The notes: generated from the letters alone by a model not told the origin. 64,000 nt of DNA from Shewanella putrefaciens (GCF_016406325.1 NZ_CP066370.1:3410001-3474000); one strand, 5' to 3'. Shown: positions 45,537-55,009, numbered from the stretch's first letter. Translations and numbers: made by a program.

Positions 45537-48500
45537 ATGTTCAAAGCGAGTGAAGTGCTGGCAGGCCGCTACGATTCTGCCAATCTCGACGAACTGTTCA
45601 AAGCTATCAGCGACAACTACATTGTCGATGAAGAACAATACTTGTCAGAGCTAATCAAACTAGTGCCCTCCAGTGATGAAGCCATAGAGCGTGTCACTCG
45701 TCGAGCCCATGAACTGGTCAACAAGGTTCGTCAATTTGAGAAAAAAGGCTTAATGGTTGGCATTGATGCCTTCCTGCAGCAATACAGCCTAGAAACACAG
45801 GAAGGCATTATCCTGATGTGCTTAGCCGAAGCGCTGTTACGTATTCCCGATGCCGCCACCGCAGATGCGCTAATTGAAGATAAGCTTTCAGGCGCTAAGT
45901 GGGATGAGCATATGAGTAAAAGTGACTCAGTGCTGGTTAACGCATCGACCTGGGGCCTAATGCTCACGGGTAAAATTGTTAGTTTAGATAAAAAACTCGA
46001 TGGCACCCCAAGCAGCCTACTCAGCCGTTTAGTGAATCGCTTGGGTGAACCCGTGATCCGTCAGGCCATGATGGCGGCGATGAAGATCATGGGTAAACAG
46101 TTTGTCCTTGGCCGCACGATGAAAGAAGCGCTCAAAAACAGCGAAGACAAGCGCAAATTAGGCTATACCCATTCCTACGATATGCTGGGCGAAGCGGCGT
46201 TAACTCGCAAAGATGCCGATAAATACTATACCGATTACGCCAATGCGATAACCGAACTCGGTGCTCAAAGCTATAACGAAAATGAATCACCGCGCCCAAC
46301 TATCTCCATCAAACTATCGGCACTGCACCCACGTTACGAAGTGGCCAATGAAGATCGTGTTTTAACTGAGCTGTACGATACAGTGATTCGCCTGATTAAG
46401 CTGGCACGTGGCTTAAATATCGGTATATCTATCGATGCTGAAGAAGTCGATCGCCTCGAGTTATCACTGAAACTGTTCCAAAAACTGTTTAATTCTGAAG
46501 CGACAAAAGGCTGGGGATTACTGGGTATTGTGGTTCAAGCTTACTCTAAGCGTGCCCTGCCCGTGCTAGTTTGGTTAACGCGTCTGGCGAAAGAGCAAGG
46601 GGATGAAATCCCCGTCCGCTTAGTAAAAGGCGCCTATTGGGATAGCGAACTAAAATGGGCGCAGCAAGCGGGTGAAGCCGCCTATCCTCTCTACACTCGT
46701 AAAGCCGGTACCGACGTATCTTACCTAGCCTGTGCACGTTACCTGTTATCGGATGCGACTCGTGGTGCTATCTACCCACAATTTGCTAGCCACAATGCGC
46801 AAACCGTGGCGGCCATTTCCGATATGGCGGGCGATCGTAACCATGAGTTCCAACGCTTACACGGCATGGGACAAGAACTGTACGACACTATTTTATCGGA
46901 AGCTGGCGCGAAAGCGGTACGTATCTATGCGCCTATCGGTGCCCATAAAGATCTGCTGCCCTACTTAGTCCGTCGCCTGCTGGAAAACGGCGCGAATACT
47001 TCGTTCGTCCACAAACTAGTCGATCCTAAAACGCCAATCGAATCATTAGTGGTACATCCGTTAAAGACATTGACGGGCTATAAAACCCTGGCTAACAACA
47101 GAATCGTTTTACCTACCGACATTTTCGGTAGTGATCGCAAAAATTCCAAGGGACTCAATATGAACATCATTTCCGAATCTGAGCCATTCTTCGCAGCCTT
47201 AGACAAATTTAAAAATACCCAATGGCAAGCGGGCCCTCTGGTTAACGGTAAAACCTTAACTGGTGAACATAAAACGGTTGTTAGCCCATACGATACCACT
47301 CAAACCGTGGGTCAAGTGGCCTTTGCAGATAAAGCTGCTATCGAACAAGCACTGGCATCCGCCGAAGCGGCATTTACCTCTTGGGCACGTACGCCAGTAG
47401 AAACCCGTGCATCTGCACTGCAAAAGTTAGCGGATTTATTAGAAGAAAACCGTGAAGAATTGATCGCGCTTTGTACCCGTGAAGCGGGCAAGAGCATTCA
47501 AGACGGTATCGACGAAGTGCGTGAAGCCGTTGATTTCTGTCGTTACTACGCAGTGCAAGCCAAGAAAATGATGGCAAAACCTGAACTGCTTCCTGGCCCA
47601 ACGGGTGAACTGAACGAACTGTTCCTCCAAGGCCGCGGTGTGTTCGTCTGTATCAGCCCATGGAACTTCCCATTGGCTATCTTCTTAGGCCAAGTGTCTG
47701 CGGCATTAGCGGCGGGTAACACAGTCATCGCAAAACCTGCGGAGCAAACCTCGATTATTGGTTACCGTGCGGTGCAACTCGCACACCAAGCAGGTATTCC
47801 TGTCGAGGTGCTGCAATTCCTACCGGGTACTGGTGCGACTGTGGGTAGCGCAATTACGGCCGATGAACGTATCGGTGGTGTATGCTTTACTGGTTCAACT
47901 GGCACAGCAAAACTGATTAACCGCACACTCGCCAACCGCGAAGGCGCGATTATTCCATTAATCGCCGAAACTGGCGGTCAAAATGCCATGGTGGTGGACT
48001 CAACCTCTCAACCTGAGCAAGTAGTGAACGATGTGGTTTCATCGTCATTCACCAGTGCGGGCCAACGCTGCTCGGCGCTGCGCGTACTCTTCCTCCAAGA
48101 AGATATCGCTGATCGCGTGATCGACGTGCTGCAAGGTGCTATGGATGAATTAGTGATTGGCAACCCAAGTTCAGTGAAAACCGACGTAGGCCCAGTGATT
48201 GACGCCACAGCCAAAGCTAACTTAGATGCCCACATCGACCATATCAAACAAGTCGGTAAGCTTATCAAGCAAATGCCACTGCCTGCGGGCACTGAGAACG
48301 GTCACTTCGTGTCGCCAACCGCGGTTGAAATCGATTCAATTAAAGTGCTTGAGAAAGAACACTTTGGCCCAATCCTGCATGTGATCCGTTATAAAGCGGC
48401 AGATCTTGGCAAAGTGATCGATGAAATCAACAGCACGGGCTTTGGCTTAACCTTAGGCATCCACAGCCGTAACGAAGGCCATGCCCTCGAAGTAGCTGAC

Positions 48501-48716
48501 AAGGTTAACGTGGGTAACGTGTATATCAACCGTAACCAAATCGGCGCTGTGGTTGGCGTACAGCCTTTCGGTGGTCAAGGCCTGTCAGGCACAGGCCCGA
48601 AAGCCGGTGGCCCACACTACCTAACCCGTTTTGTGACTGAAAAGACCCGCACCAATAACATCACCGCCATCGGTGGTAATGCGACATTGCTGTCACTGGG
48701 TGATAGTGAAGAATAA
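45537..48716 (+). CDS. putA: Bifunctional proline dehydrogenase / L-glutamate gamma-semialdehyde dehydrogenase
   Basis: PutA oxidises proline to glutamate in two steps: an FAD proline dehydrogenase, then an NAD aldehyde dehydrogenase. The 1059 residues give about 500 for the first half (PTISIKLSALHPRYE, ISIDAEEVDRLELSLKLF, VRLVKGAYWDSE, ASHNAQTVAAI) and about 500 for the second (ISPWNFPLAIFLGQVSAALAAG, CFTGSTGTAKLINR, the catalytic Cys in SFTSAGQRCSALRVLFL, EHFGPILHVIR). There is no N-terminal ribbon-helix-helix domain, so this PutA is enzymatic only and does not repress its own gene as E. coli PutA does. I chose ATG 45537 (MFKASEVLAGRYD), with GGAAG eight bases upstream, over ATG 45522. Confidence 0.97.
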   Translation: MFKASEVLAGRYDSANLDELFKAISDNYIVDEEQYLSELIKLVPSSDEAIERVTRRAHELVNKVRQFEKKGLMVGIDAFLQQYSLETQEGIILMCLAEALLRIPDAATADALIEDKLSGAKWDEHMSKSDSVLVNASTWGLMLTGKIVSLDKKLDGTPSSLLSRLVNRLGEPVIRQAMMAAMKIMGKQFVLGRTMKEALKNSEDKRKLGYTHSYDMLGEAALTRKDADKYYTDYANAITELGAQSYNENESPRPTISIKLSALHPRYEVANEDRVLTELYDTVIRLIKLARGLNIGISIDAEEVDRLELSLKLFQKLFNSEATKGWGLLGIVVQAYSKRALPVLVWLTRLAKEQGDEIPVRLVKGAYWDSELKWAQQAGEAAYPLYTRKAGTDVSYLACARYLLSDATRGAIYPQFASHNAQTVAAISDMAGDRNHEFQRLHGMGQELYDTILSEAGAKAVRIYAPIGAHKDLLPYLVRRLLENGANTSFVHKLVDPKTPIESLVVHPLKTLTGYKTLANNRIVLPTDIFGSDRKNSKGLNMNIISESEPFFAALDKFKNTQWQAGPLVNGKTLTGEHKTVVSPYDTTQTVGQVAFADKAAIEQALASAEAAFTSWARTPVETRASALQKLADLLEENREELIALCTREAGKSIQDGIDEVREAVDFCRYYAVQAKKMMAKPELLPGPTGELNELFLQGRGVFVCISPWNFPLAIFLGQVSAALAAGNTVIAKPAEQTSIIGYRAVQLAHQAGIPVEVLQFLPGTGATVGSAITADERIGGVCFTGSTGTAKLINRTLANREGAIIPLIAETGGQNAMVVDSTSQPEQVVNDVVSSSFTSAGQRCSALRVLFLQEDIADRVIDVLQGAMDELVIGNPSSVKTDVGPVIDATAKANLDAHIDHIKQVGKLIKQMPLPAGTENGHFVSPTAVEIDSIKVLEKEHFGPILHVIRYKAADLGKVIDEINSTGFGLTLGIHSRNEGHALEVADKVNVGNVYINRNQIGAVVGVQPFGGQGLSGTGPKAGGPHYLTRFVTEKTRTNNITAIGGNATLLSLGDSEE

Positions 48717-48741
48717 TATCTTTCACCAGTGAGAGTTGAAC

Positions 48742-48768
48742 AAAAGCCAGACCGTGTCTGGCTTTTTT
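48742..48768. terminator. Terminator after putA
   Basis: AAAAGCCAGAC (48742-48752) pairs with GTCTGGCTTTT (48756-48766) across CGT, with extra T after. A near copy lies at 49609-49635 downstream of the next cluster gene. Confidence 0.9.
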
Positions 48769-48769
48769 A

Positions 48770-49495
48770 TTAGGCTTCTTTCTCTGCTGCGGCTGATTCC
48801 TTTTTTTCTATCTTTGTTTTAGCAGCTTCAACTACCTTAGTAATGGCTATATCACCTTGATCAACAACTGACTTAAACGTTTCCGATTGTTTAGCATTCT
48901 CTATATGCGTGGTCGCAGAGGCTTTGAGGTATTTTGCAGAGGACTTCAAGGTTTGTGACGAGGTGTTGATCAAATTTTTCACTGCTTCCGAATCATCACG
49001 ATTGAAAATCGCTAGAGAGCTCAAGGTATCCTCGTTATCAGCATTGTAATAAGGTGCGGAATCAAAACTCAGCTTATTTGCCACTAACATAGTGGGAAAG
49101 CTAGAGCGGTAACTATTGTAAATATTCACATGCTTATTATAAGTCTCACGTTTCGCCGCAATGTTATCTTCTAAGTCTTCCAACTGCTTCATAAGCTTGG
49201 AATAGGTTTCATTTGCTTTCAACTCAGGGAAGCTTTGTGACAACGCAGCCAAAGACTGGGTACTGGCCTGTTGATCTGCTGATATTTTAAGATGTGTTAA
49301 CTTTTCATGATCGCCGAAACCTTGTGCAATATCGATCACTCTTGATGCCAAATCTCTTCGCTTTTGCAAAGAAACCTGAATATTGGAGGCTTGTTCAACC
49401 AGAGATTGCTTTTTAGATTGCAACGAGTTGTAGGTAAAAATTGACCAAATAGCAAATGCACAAAACAGCACAAATAAGATCAAGATAATGTCCAT
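48770..49495 (-). CDS. LemA-like membrane-anchored coiled-coil protein
   Basis: The 241 residues have one N-terminal helix (MDIILILFVLFCAFAIWSIF) and a long helical bundle with LQSKKQSLVEQASNIQVSLQKRRDLASRVIDIA, read over about 25-60, and YNKHVNIYNSYRSSFPTML near 125, both LemA-type landmarks (LemA has YN...YN.....FP). The C-terminal 60 residues are Lys/Glu/Ala-rich and extra. Function of LemA proteins is unknown. It is last of four co-oriented genes, 142 bp after the VWA-like gene, with a perfect hairpin in the gap, so its own promoter is possible. Confidence 0.78.
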   Translation of the reverse strand: MDIILILFVLFCAFAIWSIFTYNSLQSKKQSLVEQASNIQVSLQKRRDLASRVIDIAQGFGDHEKLTHLKISADQQASTQSLAALSQSFPELKANETYSKLMKQLEDLEDNIAAKRETYNKHVNIYNSYRSSFPTMLVANKLSFDSAPYYNADNEDTLSSLAIFNRDDSEAVKNLINTSSQTLKSSAKYLKASATTHIENAKQSETFKSVVDQGDIAITKVVEAAKTKIEKKESAAAEKEA

Positions 49496-49521
49496 TAAAT
49501 ATCCTTAAAATAAAATCAACT

Positions 49522-49547
49522 ATGAGGCTATGAAGTCATAGCCTCAT
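49522..49547. terminator. Perfect hairpin upstream of the LemA-like gene
   Basis: ATGAGGCTATG (49522-49532) and CATAGCCTCAT (49537-49547) form a perfect 11-bp stem with a 4-nt loop. It sits between the LemA-like gene start (49495) and the VWA gene end (49637). Confidence 0.55.
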
Positions 49548-49608
49548 CTTAATAGATTAAATAAGCCATTTTTTGAAATAACAATATAGCTCTACAATTA
49601 CACATACT

Positions 49609-49635
49609 AAAAGCCAGACCGAATCTGGCTTTTTT
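49609..49635 (-). terminator. Terminator after the VWA-like gene, near copy of the putA terminator
   Basis: AAAAGCCAGA (49609-49618) pairs with TCTGGCTTTT (49624-49633) over a 5-nt loop. The stem differs little from 48742-48768, suggesting a local duplication. Confidence 0.75.
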
Positions 49636-49636
49636 A

Positions 49637-50491
49637 TTACATATCACTCATTAATACTGGTTGTCCAAATTCCTTTAACTGAGCATTGGATGCCTCAAAG
49701 TACTGCTGCCAAAACTGTTTCAGCGGGAGCATGACTTGACCACCTCTAAATCCTTTCGATGTCGCTGGCACCCAACCCGCGCCCAATACGTAGATGTCCG
49801 CTTGCTTAAAATCACTTAACATATTGGCTTTTTGGACTTTCTGCATCTCTTGCTCGGGCGCAATCACTTTCAAGGTGTTTTTACTGTAAAAACTGGTGAC
49901 ATCGGAATTTTCAACCATATCAGAAACCAGTAACAGCACACGTCGTTCTGCCTGATTGACCGCTACTTGTGGGGCAATCACCTGAGATAAATTGGTAATT
50001 ATCTCAGTTTTAGGTACATCCGCATCATGAGGTTTAAAAGCATTTTTGATATGGGCGTCGACTTTAGTTTTTACAAATTGAGTCTGTTTCGCCATGCAGT
50101 TATCGAAGGTCATTAAACTCTTTTTGGAAACATCATCTCTATCTGCAATATCTGTGTCTAATCTTCCACTGAATAACACATCAGTATAAAAATCCTTCAC
50201 ATAAGCACTAAAGCTGATAATGGTGATTTTATCCCCAGGTTGCAAAAAGAGGTGCACTTTTTCATGGACTAACTTCTTAATATTAATGTCCGGTGAAAAC
50301 GTACCATCAACGGCAACAAATAAATGGCGGCCAGAAACAACCTTAGCCGTCGACGGTTCGATTTTTGCGAAGTCGTAGCAGCTCTTAATGTCATTTCTTT
50401 CGGCTGCCACTGCTGGCACACACACCGCTAAGACAAATGCGCTAAATAAACCACCCCGCATAAACCGAGCGAGTTTTGTCATTCGAGCCAT
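49637..50491 (-). CDS. Exported von Willebrand A-like protein of the envelope cluster
   Basis: The 284 residues start with a signal peptide (about 1-30, ending VPAVAAE). The next block HLFVAVDGTFSP has a DxTxS metal-site pattern like a VWA domain, followed by KITIISFSAYVKDF and RRVLLLVSDMVENSDVTSFY, the usual VWA strands. The C-terminal part (ADIYVLGAGWVP...LKQFWQQYFEASNAQLKEFG) completes the fold. Two Cys near residues 38 and 131 could form a disulfide in the periplasm. The ATG overlaps the stop of the upstream gene in TAATG, so translation is coupled. VWA domains usually bind protein partners; none is known here. Confidence 0.75.
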   Translation of the reverse strand: MARMTKLARFMRGGLFSAFVLAVCVPAVAAERNDIKSCYDFAKIEPSTAKVVSGRHLFVAVDGTFSPDINIKKLVHEKVHLFLQPGDKITIISFSAYVKDFYTDVLFSGRLDTDIADRDDVSKKSLMTFDNCMAKQTQFVKTKVDAHIKNAFKPHDADVPKTEIITNLSQVIAPQVAVNQAERRVLLLVSDMVENSDVTSFYSKNTLKVIAPEQEMQKVQKANMLSDFKQADIYVLGAGWVPATSKGFRGGQVMLPLKQFWQQYFEASNAQLKEFGQPVLMSDM

Positions 50492-52089
50492 TAGCTTAAT
50501 TCTCCAAGCAACTCTTTGCGTAAACGCTCCCGCATTTGCTCTTCTGTTTCGACAACCTTTTTCTGCTGTGCCATCTCTGCCAGTAACTCCTGACGAATGC
50601 GTTGCTCTGCCTGTTCTGGAGTTTCGGCTTCCGCGGCTTTTTTAGCTTTCGCATCAGCAATCATTTCAGCTTTTAATCTGGCCTCCATCGCCTCAGGGGT
50701 TTCAATATCCGTCACTGTATTTGATGTCGCAACGGTGGCACTTTTCATCGTTTGGTGGTTAGTGATAGTTTGATGCTCACGTAAACGTACCGATTGATTA
50801 TATCGATTTTCAGCATTGCCTAAATCTTCCATATAGGTAAGGAATGAACGACTTCCACAACCTTCAAGCATCTCTAACACCTTAGGATCTTGGCAATTGA
50901 CTTCGGCCTTTTGATTCATTCTTTGCTGTAAGTTAGTGAGGCGTTTTTGGGCTACTCGCGCAACTTGCTGCTTTAAACGAGAATAGTGAGTCTTAAATTC
51001 ACGTTCACTCTTAAAGTTACCGATTTCCTTACGTGCATCTTTAGAATGCTTACCCGCAAACCCAGTTTTAAAGCCAATTAAAATGCCAAAAATCTGTAGT
51101 AAAACAAATAGGAAAGCTAAGAAGATAAATGTTCCCCATCCTCCCTTTTGTTCACGCTCCCATAAATCATTACCCGCTTTATCATCCGCGTTTTTAGCCT
51201 CTTGTACTAACATAGCAGGAGCGGCTTCCGCATATGGATCTTGCTCTTGATAAAGTCCACTTGACTGTTTGAGGTTTACCTCATCAATGTGCATTTTTTC
51301 TAATACTTGACCACGAACATAGGTTGCAAGTACTGCAATCACAATAATCGCCACCGCGGTAATGGTCGTGATTAAATAACGCGGCTTTACCTCTGCATTA
51401 GTTGAAATTCGGTTAATCAGCTGTTTGTATTGAGGCTCGTCGTCATCCTCGAAGGTTTTATCTAAATTAATCCGAGTATTAGGTGCGAGTTCTGGGGTTG
51501 ACTTATCGCGGTTTTTAGCATTTTTCCACCATACTTTGGCTTTTTTAATTAATGAGTTAGCGTGTAACTCATGTCCAGTAAAATGTGTTAAACCAACCAA
51601 TAAAACTGAGATGATAAAAGCGATACCGACAGCACCTTGCTGTTGCAGTTTTTCAGAAGCACCGGGGATCGTAAAACCAGAAAGTACATAACTGAACCCC
51701 ATCGCTTCAACAAACACTAAAGCGGCAATGAGTATCCAACCAAAAATATGTAAATTATTGCGCCCATTTTCAGTCACTTTACCTAAGTAATCCTGACTCT
51801 TACTAAAGAGCTCCTCGTCTTTATTGACTTTTTCATAGTGGGCAGCGAAATCGGCACATAATGCGACCTCACTATTGAGCCACTCTTTATCGTAATTTTT
51901 AACTTGGGTTTCATAATCTTTTGCCAAGCGACTTTCCTTACCTATTAACGGAAAGGCATACCAAGTATTAAGCCACCAAAAACTCACTTGATCCCACCAA
52001 ATCGTAATCGTCACGATTAACGCCATCATAGAGAGCAGTAACACAACAAGTGCACGGTACTCGTTAAACAGAATAGATATAAAATCCAT
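50491..52089 (-). CDS. Coiled-coil multi-helix membrane protein of the envelope cluster
   Basis: I recognise no family. The 532 residues have about five membrane helices (about 8-30, 120-140, 155-175, 235-255, 320-345). A cytoplasmic or periplasmic loop with acidic stretches lies between. Helix and coiled-coil sequence fills the last 180 residues. The tail holds three degenerate repeats of about 20-25 residues beginning TPEAMEARLKAEM, TPEQAEQRIRQELLAEM and TEEQMRERLRKELLGEL. The start ATG 52089 has AGGAG before it. It begins 22 bp after the OmpA-type gene and overlaps the VWA-like gene, so the three are one transcript. Confidence 0.7.
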   Translation of the reverse strand: MDFISILFNEYRALVVLLLSMMALIVTITIWWDQVSFWWLNTWYAFPLIGKESRLAKDYETQVKNYDKEWLNSEVALCADFAAHYEKVNKDEELFSKSQDYLGKVTENGRNNLHIFGWILIAALVFVEAMGFSYVLSGFTIPGASEKLQQQGAVGIAFIISVLLVGLTHFTGHELHANSLIKKAKVWWKNAKNRDKSTPELAPNTRINLDKTFEDDDEPQYKQLINRISTNAEVKPRYLITTITAVAIIVIAVLATYVRGQVLEKMHIDEVNLKQSSGLYQEQDPYAEAAPAMLVQEAKNADDKAGNDLWEREQKGGWGTFIFLAFLFVLLQIFGILIGFKTGFAGKHSKDARKEIGNFKSEREFKTHYSRLKQQVARVAQKRLTNLQQRMNQKAEVNCQDPKVLEMLEGCGSRSFLTYMEDLGNAENRYNQSVRLREHQTITNHQTMKSATVATSNTVTDIETPEAMEARLKAEMIADAKAKKAAEAETPEQAEQRIRQELLAEMAQQKKVVETEEQMRERLRKELLGELS

Positions 52090-52111
52090 TTCCCACTCCT
52101 AAGCGTATTGC

Positions 52112-53650
52112 TTATAACAATTTAGGTTCAAAACCTGCTTCATAAACGGTCTTATTTTTTTCGTAATACAACTTACCCGCTATCGCTGTGGTCGATCTGT
52201 CAATCGGCATCACCACATCCATGCAACGTACTGGAGAATCTTTATCTGTGGTAAAAATCCGATATAACAACCCCCTATCGCCATAATAGGTTTCAACATG
52301 GCTTGATAGCTCATAACTAGGCGCTTCTTGACTTGCCCCCTTATAGTTTTTCCAAATATTCACTTTAGGCGCCGCAACGGCCGTACCGCTATCTTTAATC
52401 ACAGCAACTGGGGACAAACCAATGTAGTGACCATTCACTTTATTGACCCAAACCGTACCATTCATCCCTGGTAAGTAATCGGCAGTATTGTAATCTTGGC
52501 GATTATAACTCTCACCCGTCGCTAAACTTTTCACGTCTCCAGCCACTCTTGGCCCTTCGACGGCACAGTTAAGGCTCGATATTTCAGATGCATAGGCATT
52601 ACTAAATAAGGCAAATCCACTTTCTTTTTTCGTTCCGACCAATTGAGCAAAGTTAGTCGATGGATCCGTCATTTTTTGGCCACCAAAATCCACTAAAGCC
52701 TTTTGCTGCTTTACAGGCTCAATTAATTGCACCATCTCAGATTGCGTCATGGTGATTTGTGCATCTTTACTTGCAACATCAACAGATTTTGCGGTGGTTT
52801 CACTCGGCTTGACCGTGGCAACCTTATCCTGGGAGCGACGAGATAAATAACTGAGATTAGTTTTTTGTTTGTTAGAATAAGCCAGAAGCTGATCTGGCTT
52901 ACCCTCAATTTCAACAATTTCCACCCGACGATTTTTAGCCTTACCAGCTTCATCGGTATTGGCCGCAACAGGTTGTGATTCACCTGCACCTTGGAAAAAT
53001 AATCTTTCTGTCGGAACGCCAGCCTGATTAAAGAGCGTGGCAACATAACGCGCACGCGCTTCGCTTAACGTCTGATTCAACGATTCACTGCCACTGGCAT
53101 CGGTGTGACCTGTAATAAGGGTATTCTGTTTAGAATCTTTATAGATAGCGGCTAATTTTTGAAATTTCTTTTTTGCCTGTGCTGTCGCTTCCGCTGAGCC
53201 TGAGCCAAACATCATTTCATCGGTGCTAGAAATTGTCGCGGCCATACCTACGACTTGATAATCAGCATATTTTTCCTGTTCTTCCTTTGACATAGCTTGA
53301 TTATTAGCACTGATCAATAAGCTATTTTGTTGGTTATCTGCATTGGTTGATGTGCTGATTGAAGTGAATTGAATATCGAGATTTTCAGTTTTCGCTAATG
53401 CTTCAAGTGCTTCACGCTTCTTTTGAAAATCGTAGCCCACAGTACAACCAATCGCAGCACCAGCAGCACCGCCATAAGCCATCCCCTTTTTTCCACCCAA
53501 ATAATTACCGATGAGTACCCCTAAACCAGTACCGATGGCACAGCCTATAACCGTCTCTTTATTCTCCTCTACAGATTGCGTAATTGCACAACTACTTAAT
53601 GATAATGCGGTAACGACTGCTACTGCTATGGGCTTGAAATTAGACGTCAT
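52112..53650 (-). CDS. OmpA-family lipoprotein with glycine zipper, first gene of the envelope cluster
   Basis: The 512 residues begin with a lipoprotein signal (AVAVVTALSLSSCAITQS, Cys near 21). A glycine-zipper segment follows (GCAIGTGLGVLIGNYLGGKK, GMAYGGAAGAAIGCTVGYDF, about 36-75). The OmpA C-terminal peptidoglycan-binding domain (about 150-255) carries LITGHTDASGSESLNQTLSE and GESQPVAANTDEAGKAKNRR. The last 250 residues are a unique domain with Cys near 360 and 475. It should anchor in the outer membrane and bind peptidoglycan. I chose ATG 53650 (MTSNFKP), with AGGG six bases before it, over ATG 53656. Confidence 0.82.
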   Translation of the reverse strand: MTSNFKPIAVAVVTALSLSSCAITQSVEENKETVIGCAIGTGLGVLIGNYLGGKKGMAYGGAAGAAIGCTVGYDFQKKREALEALAKTENLDIQFTSISTSTNADNQQNSLLISANNQAMSKEEQEKYADYQVVGMAATISSTDEMMFGSGSAEATAQAKKKFQKLAAIYKDSKQNTLITGHTDASGSESLNQTLSEARARYVATLFNQAGVPTERLFFQGAGESQPVAANTDEAGKAKNRRVEIVEIEGKPDQLLAYSNKQKTNLSYLSRRSQDKVATVKPSETTAKSVDVASKDAQITMTQSEMVQLIEPVKQQKALVDFGGQKMTDPSTNFAQLVGTKKESGFALFSNAYASEISSLNCAVEGPRVAGDVKSLATGESYNRQDYNTADYLPGMNGTVWVNKVNGHYIGLSPVAVIKDSGTAVAAPKVNIWKNYKGASQEAPSYELSSHVETYYGDRGLLYRIFTTDKDSPVRCMDVVMPIDRSTTAIAGKLYYEKNKTVYEAGFEPKLL

Positions 53651-54000
53651 AGTCATCCCTAACGTTAAAATTTAAGAATTTGATTTGGTATGTGAAAATT
53701 AACTTAAGAATTAGAAGAAATTACCTTTTGAATGTCAATCTAAAGTTGATACTCATGTAACCAAAATATTAATTCAGCGAAGATAATGTAAACCCTTACA
53801 GGCAATAGCTCATCTAAGCCATTTACGATAACCAATAACAAAGTTCATTTTTCCGATTGTGAACAAACAATCACTATTCATAAAAATTATCATTAAAGTG
53901 TTTTTCTAAGTTGCGCCCAGTATTTCTCTCCCCGCATAATCTGCTAATTGAAATCCACACATACGCATTACTACACATCTAACCTAACTCTAAGGTAGCT
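53651..54000. other. Intergenic region between the envelope cluster and the DUF599 gene
   Basis: About 350 bp of AT-rich DNA must hold both divergent promoters. The only structure I see is the inverted repeat GATTGT-N6-ACAATC at 53855-53872. No open frame or RNA gene is supported. Confidence 0.45.
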
Positions 54001-54735
54001 ATGACATTCTCGTTATTGGATATTTCTGCATTGATATGGTTTATCGTTTCTTGGGCTGGCTATACCGCTTTTGCGCGGCGTAAAGCAAGGGATACTAACT
54101 GCATCGCCCGTGGATTACACAAGCACAGGATTTATTGGATGCTTGAAGTGATGACCCGTGGTGTACGTGTAGGTGATGCTGCGCTACTGGCGAACCTTGA
54201 GCGCAATATTGCATTTTTTGCGTCAACGACGCTGTTTGTACTCGCGGGTGTACTGACCTTATTTGCGCAAGTAGAGCGTCTTGAAAGTGTTATTGCGACC
54301 ATCCCTTTTGCCGCGCCACCCAATCATGCACTGGTGCAAGTTAAGCTAGCTCTACTTGTTGGGATCTTTGTGATGGCCTTTTTCCAATTCACTTGGTCAA
54401 TGCGCCAATATGGCTTTGTAAACGTCATGATTGGTGCGGGCCCATTAGATGCTGATGGTTCAAACGAAAATCTTAGGGGCTATGCAAGGCAGATGGCCAC
54501 AGTGCAAGATCAGGCCGCCCATTCCTATAACTATGGTCTACGGGCCTATTACTTCTCCATGGCTGTGCTTTGCTGGTTTGTTCACCCTACCCTCTTTATT
54601 TCAGCTAGCTTATTTGTGGTTATTACTTTATATCGCCGCGAATTTAAGTCTCGCGCAGTGATGGCAATTACCGCAGCAAAGGGGCATTTAGGTGAGGAGT
54701 ATGAAACTCGCGAGGCCAAACGCCAACAAAGCTGA
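54001..54735 (+). CDS. DUF599-family membrane protein
   Basis: The 244 residues fit the DUF599 family: four or so membrane helices, with ALIWFIVSWAGYTAFARRKA at the start, DAALLANLERNIAFFASTTL, LALLVGIFVMAFFQFTWSMR and QYGFVNVMIGAGP, then LRAYYFSMAVLCWFVHPTLF near the end. Function is unknown. ATG 54001 has TAAGGTAGCT before it. The gene stands alone and ends at a clear terminator. Confidence 0.85.
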   Translation: MTFSLLDISALIWFIVSWAGYTAFARRKARDTNCIARGLHKHRIYWMLEVMTRGVRVGDAALLANLERNIAFFASTTLFVLAGVLTLFAQVERLESVIATIPFAAPPNHALVQVKLALLVGIFVMAFFQFTWSMRQYGFVNVMIGAGPLDADGSNENLRGYARQMATVQDQAAHSYNYGLRAYYFSMAVLCWFVHPTLFISASLFVVITLYRREFKSRAVMAITAAKGHLGEEYETREAKRQQS

Positions 54736-54746
54736 ACCCATGAACA

Positions 54747-54782
54747 CCACAGTGCGAGCAGTTAAGCACTGTGGTTTTATTC
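54747..54782 (+). terminator. Terminator after the DUF599 gene
   Basis: CCACAGTGC (54747-54755) pairs with GCACTGTGG (54766-54774), followed by TTTTATTCTT. Confidence 0.87.
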
Positions 54783-54832
54783 TTGTCCTATACTCTTGTA
54801 GTTATATTTCAACCAACATATGAGAGTACGCC

Positions 54833-55009
54833 ATGAGTGAGCAATTATTAACCTTAGATGAAGTTTGCAAAATGCTAGATAAAACCCCAACGACCATTAA
54901 ACGCTATGCACGGGAAAATTTGCTTTCCAGTGTTCAAGAAAATGGTGAATTGAAATTTCCTGAAGCAGAAGTAAAACGTTATTTGGCTTTTTCTCAACGC
55001 TTAGGTTAG
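54833..55009 (+). CDS. Small MerR/excisionase-type helix-turn-helix protein
   Basis: The 58-codon gene encodes MSEQLLTLDEVCKMLDKTPT followed by TIKRYARENLLSSVQENG and ending RYLAFSQRLG. LTLDEVCKMLDKTPTTIKRY is the usual first half of a MerR-like winged helix (HTH_17), as in excisionases and small DNA-binding adaptors. Nothing phage-like is nearby, so a host regulator is more likely. It lies 97 bp after DUF599, past a terminator, with GAGAGTACGCC before its ATG. Confidence 0.75.
   Translation: MSEQLLTLDEVCKMLDKTPTTIKRYARENLLSSVQENGELKFPEAEVKRYLAFSQRLG

Noticed and set aside
53855..53876. TTGTGA...TCAC as a CRP site
   Set aside because: The spacer is 8 bp, not 6; kept only as an inverted repeat of unknown meaning.
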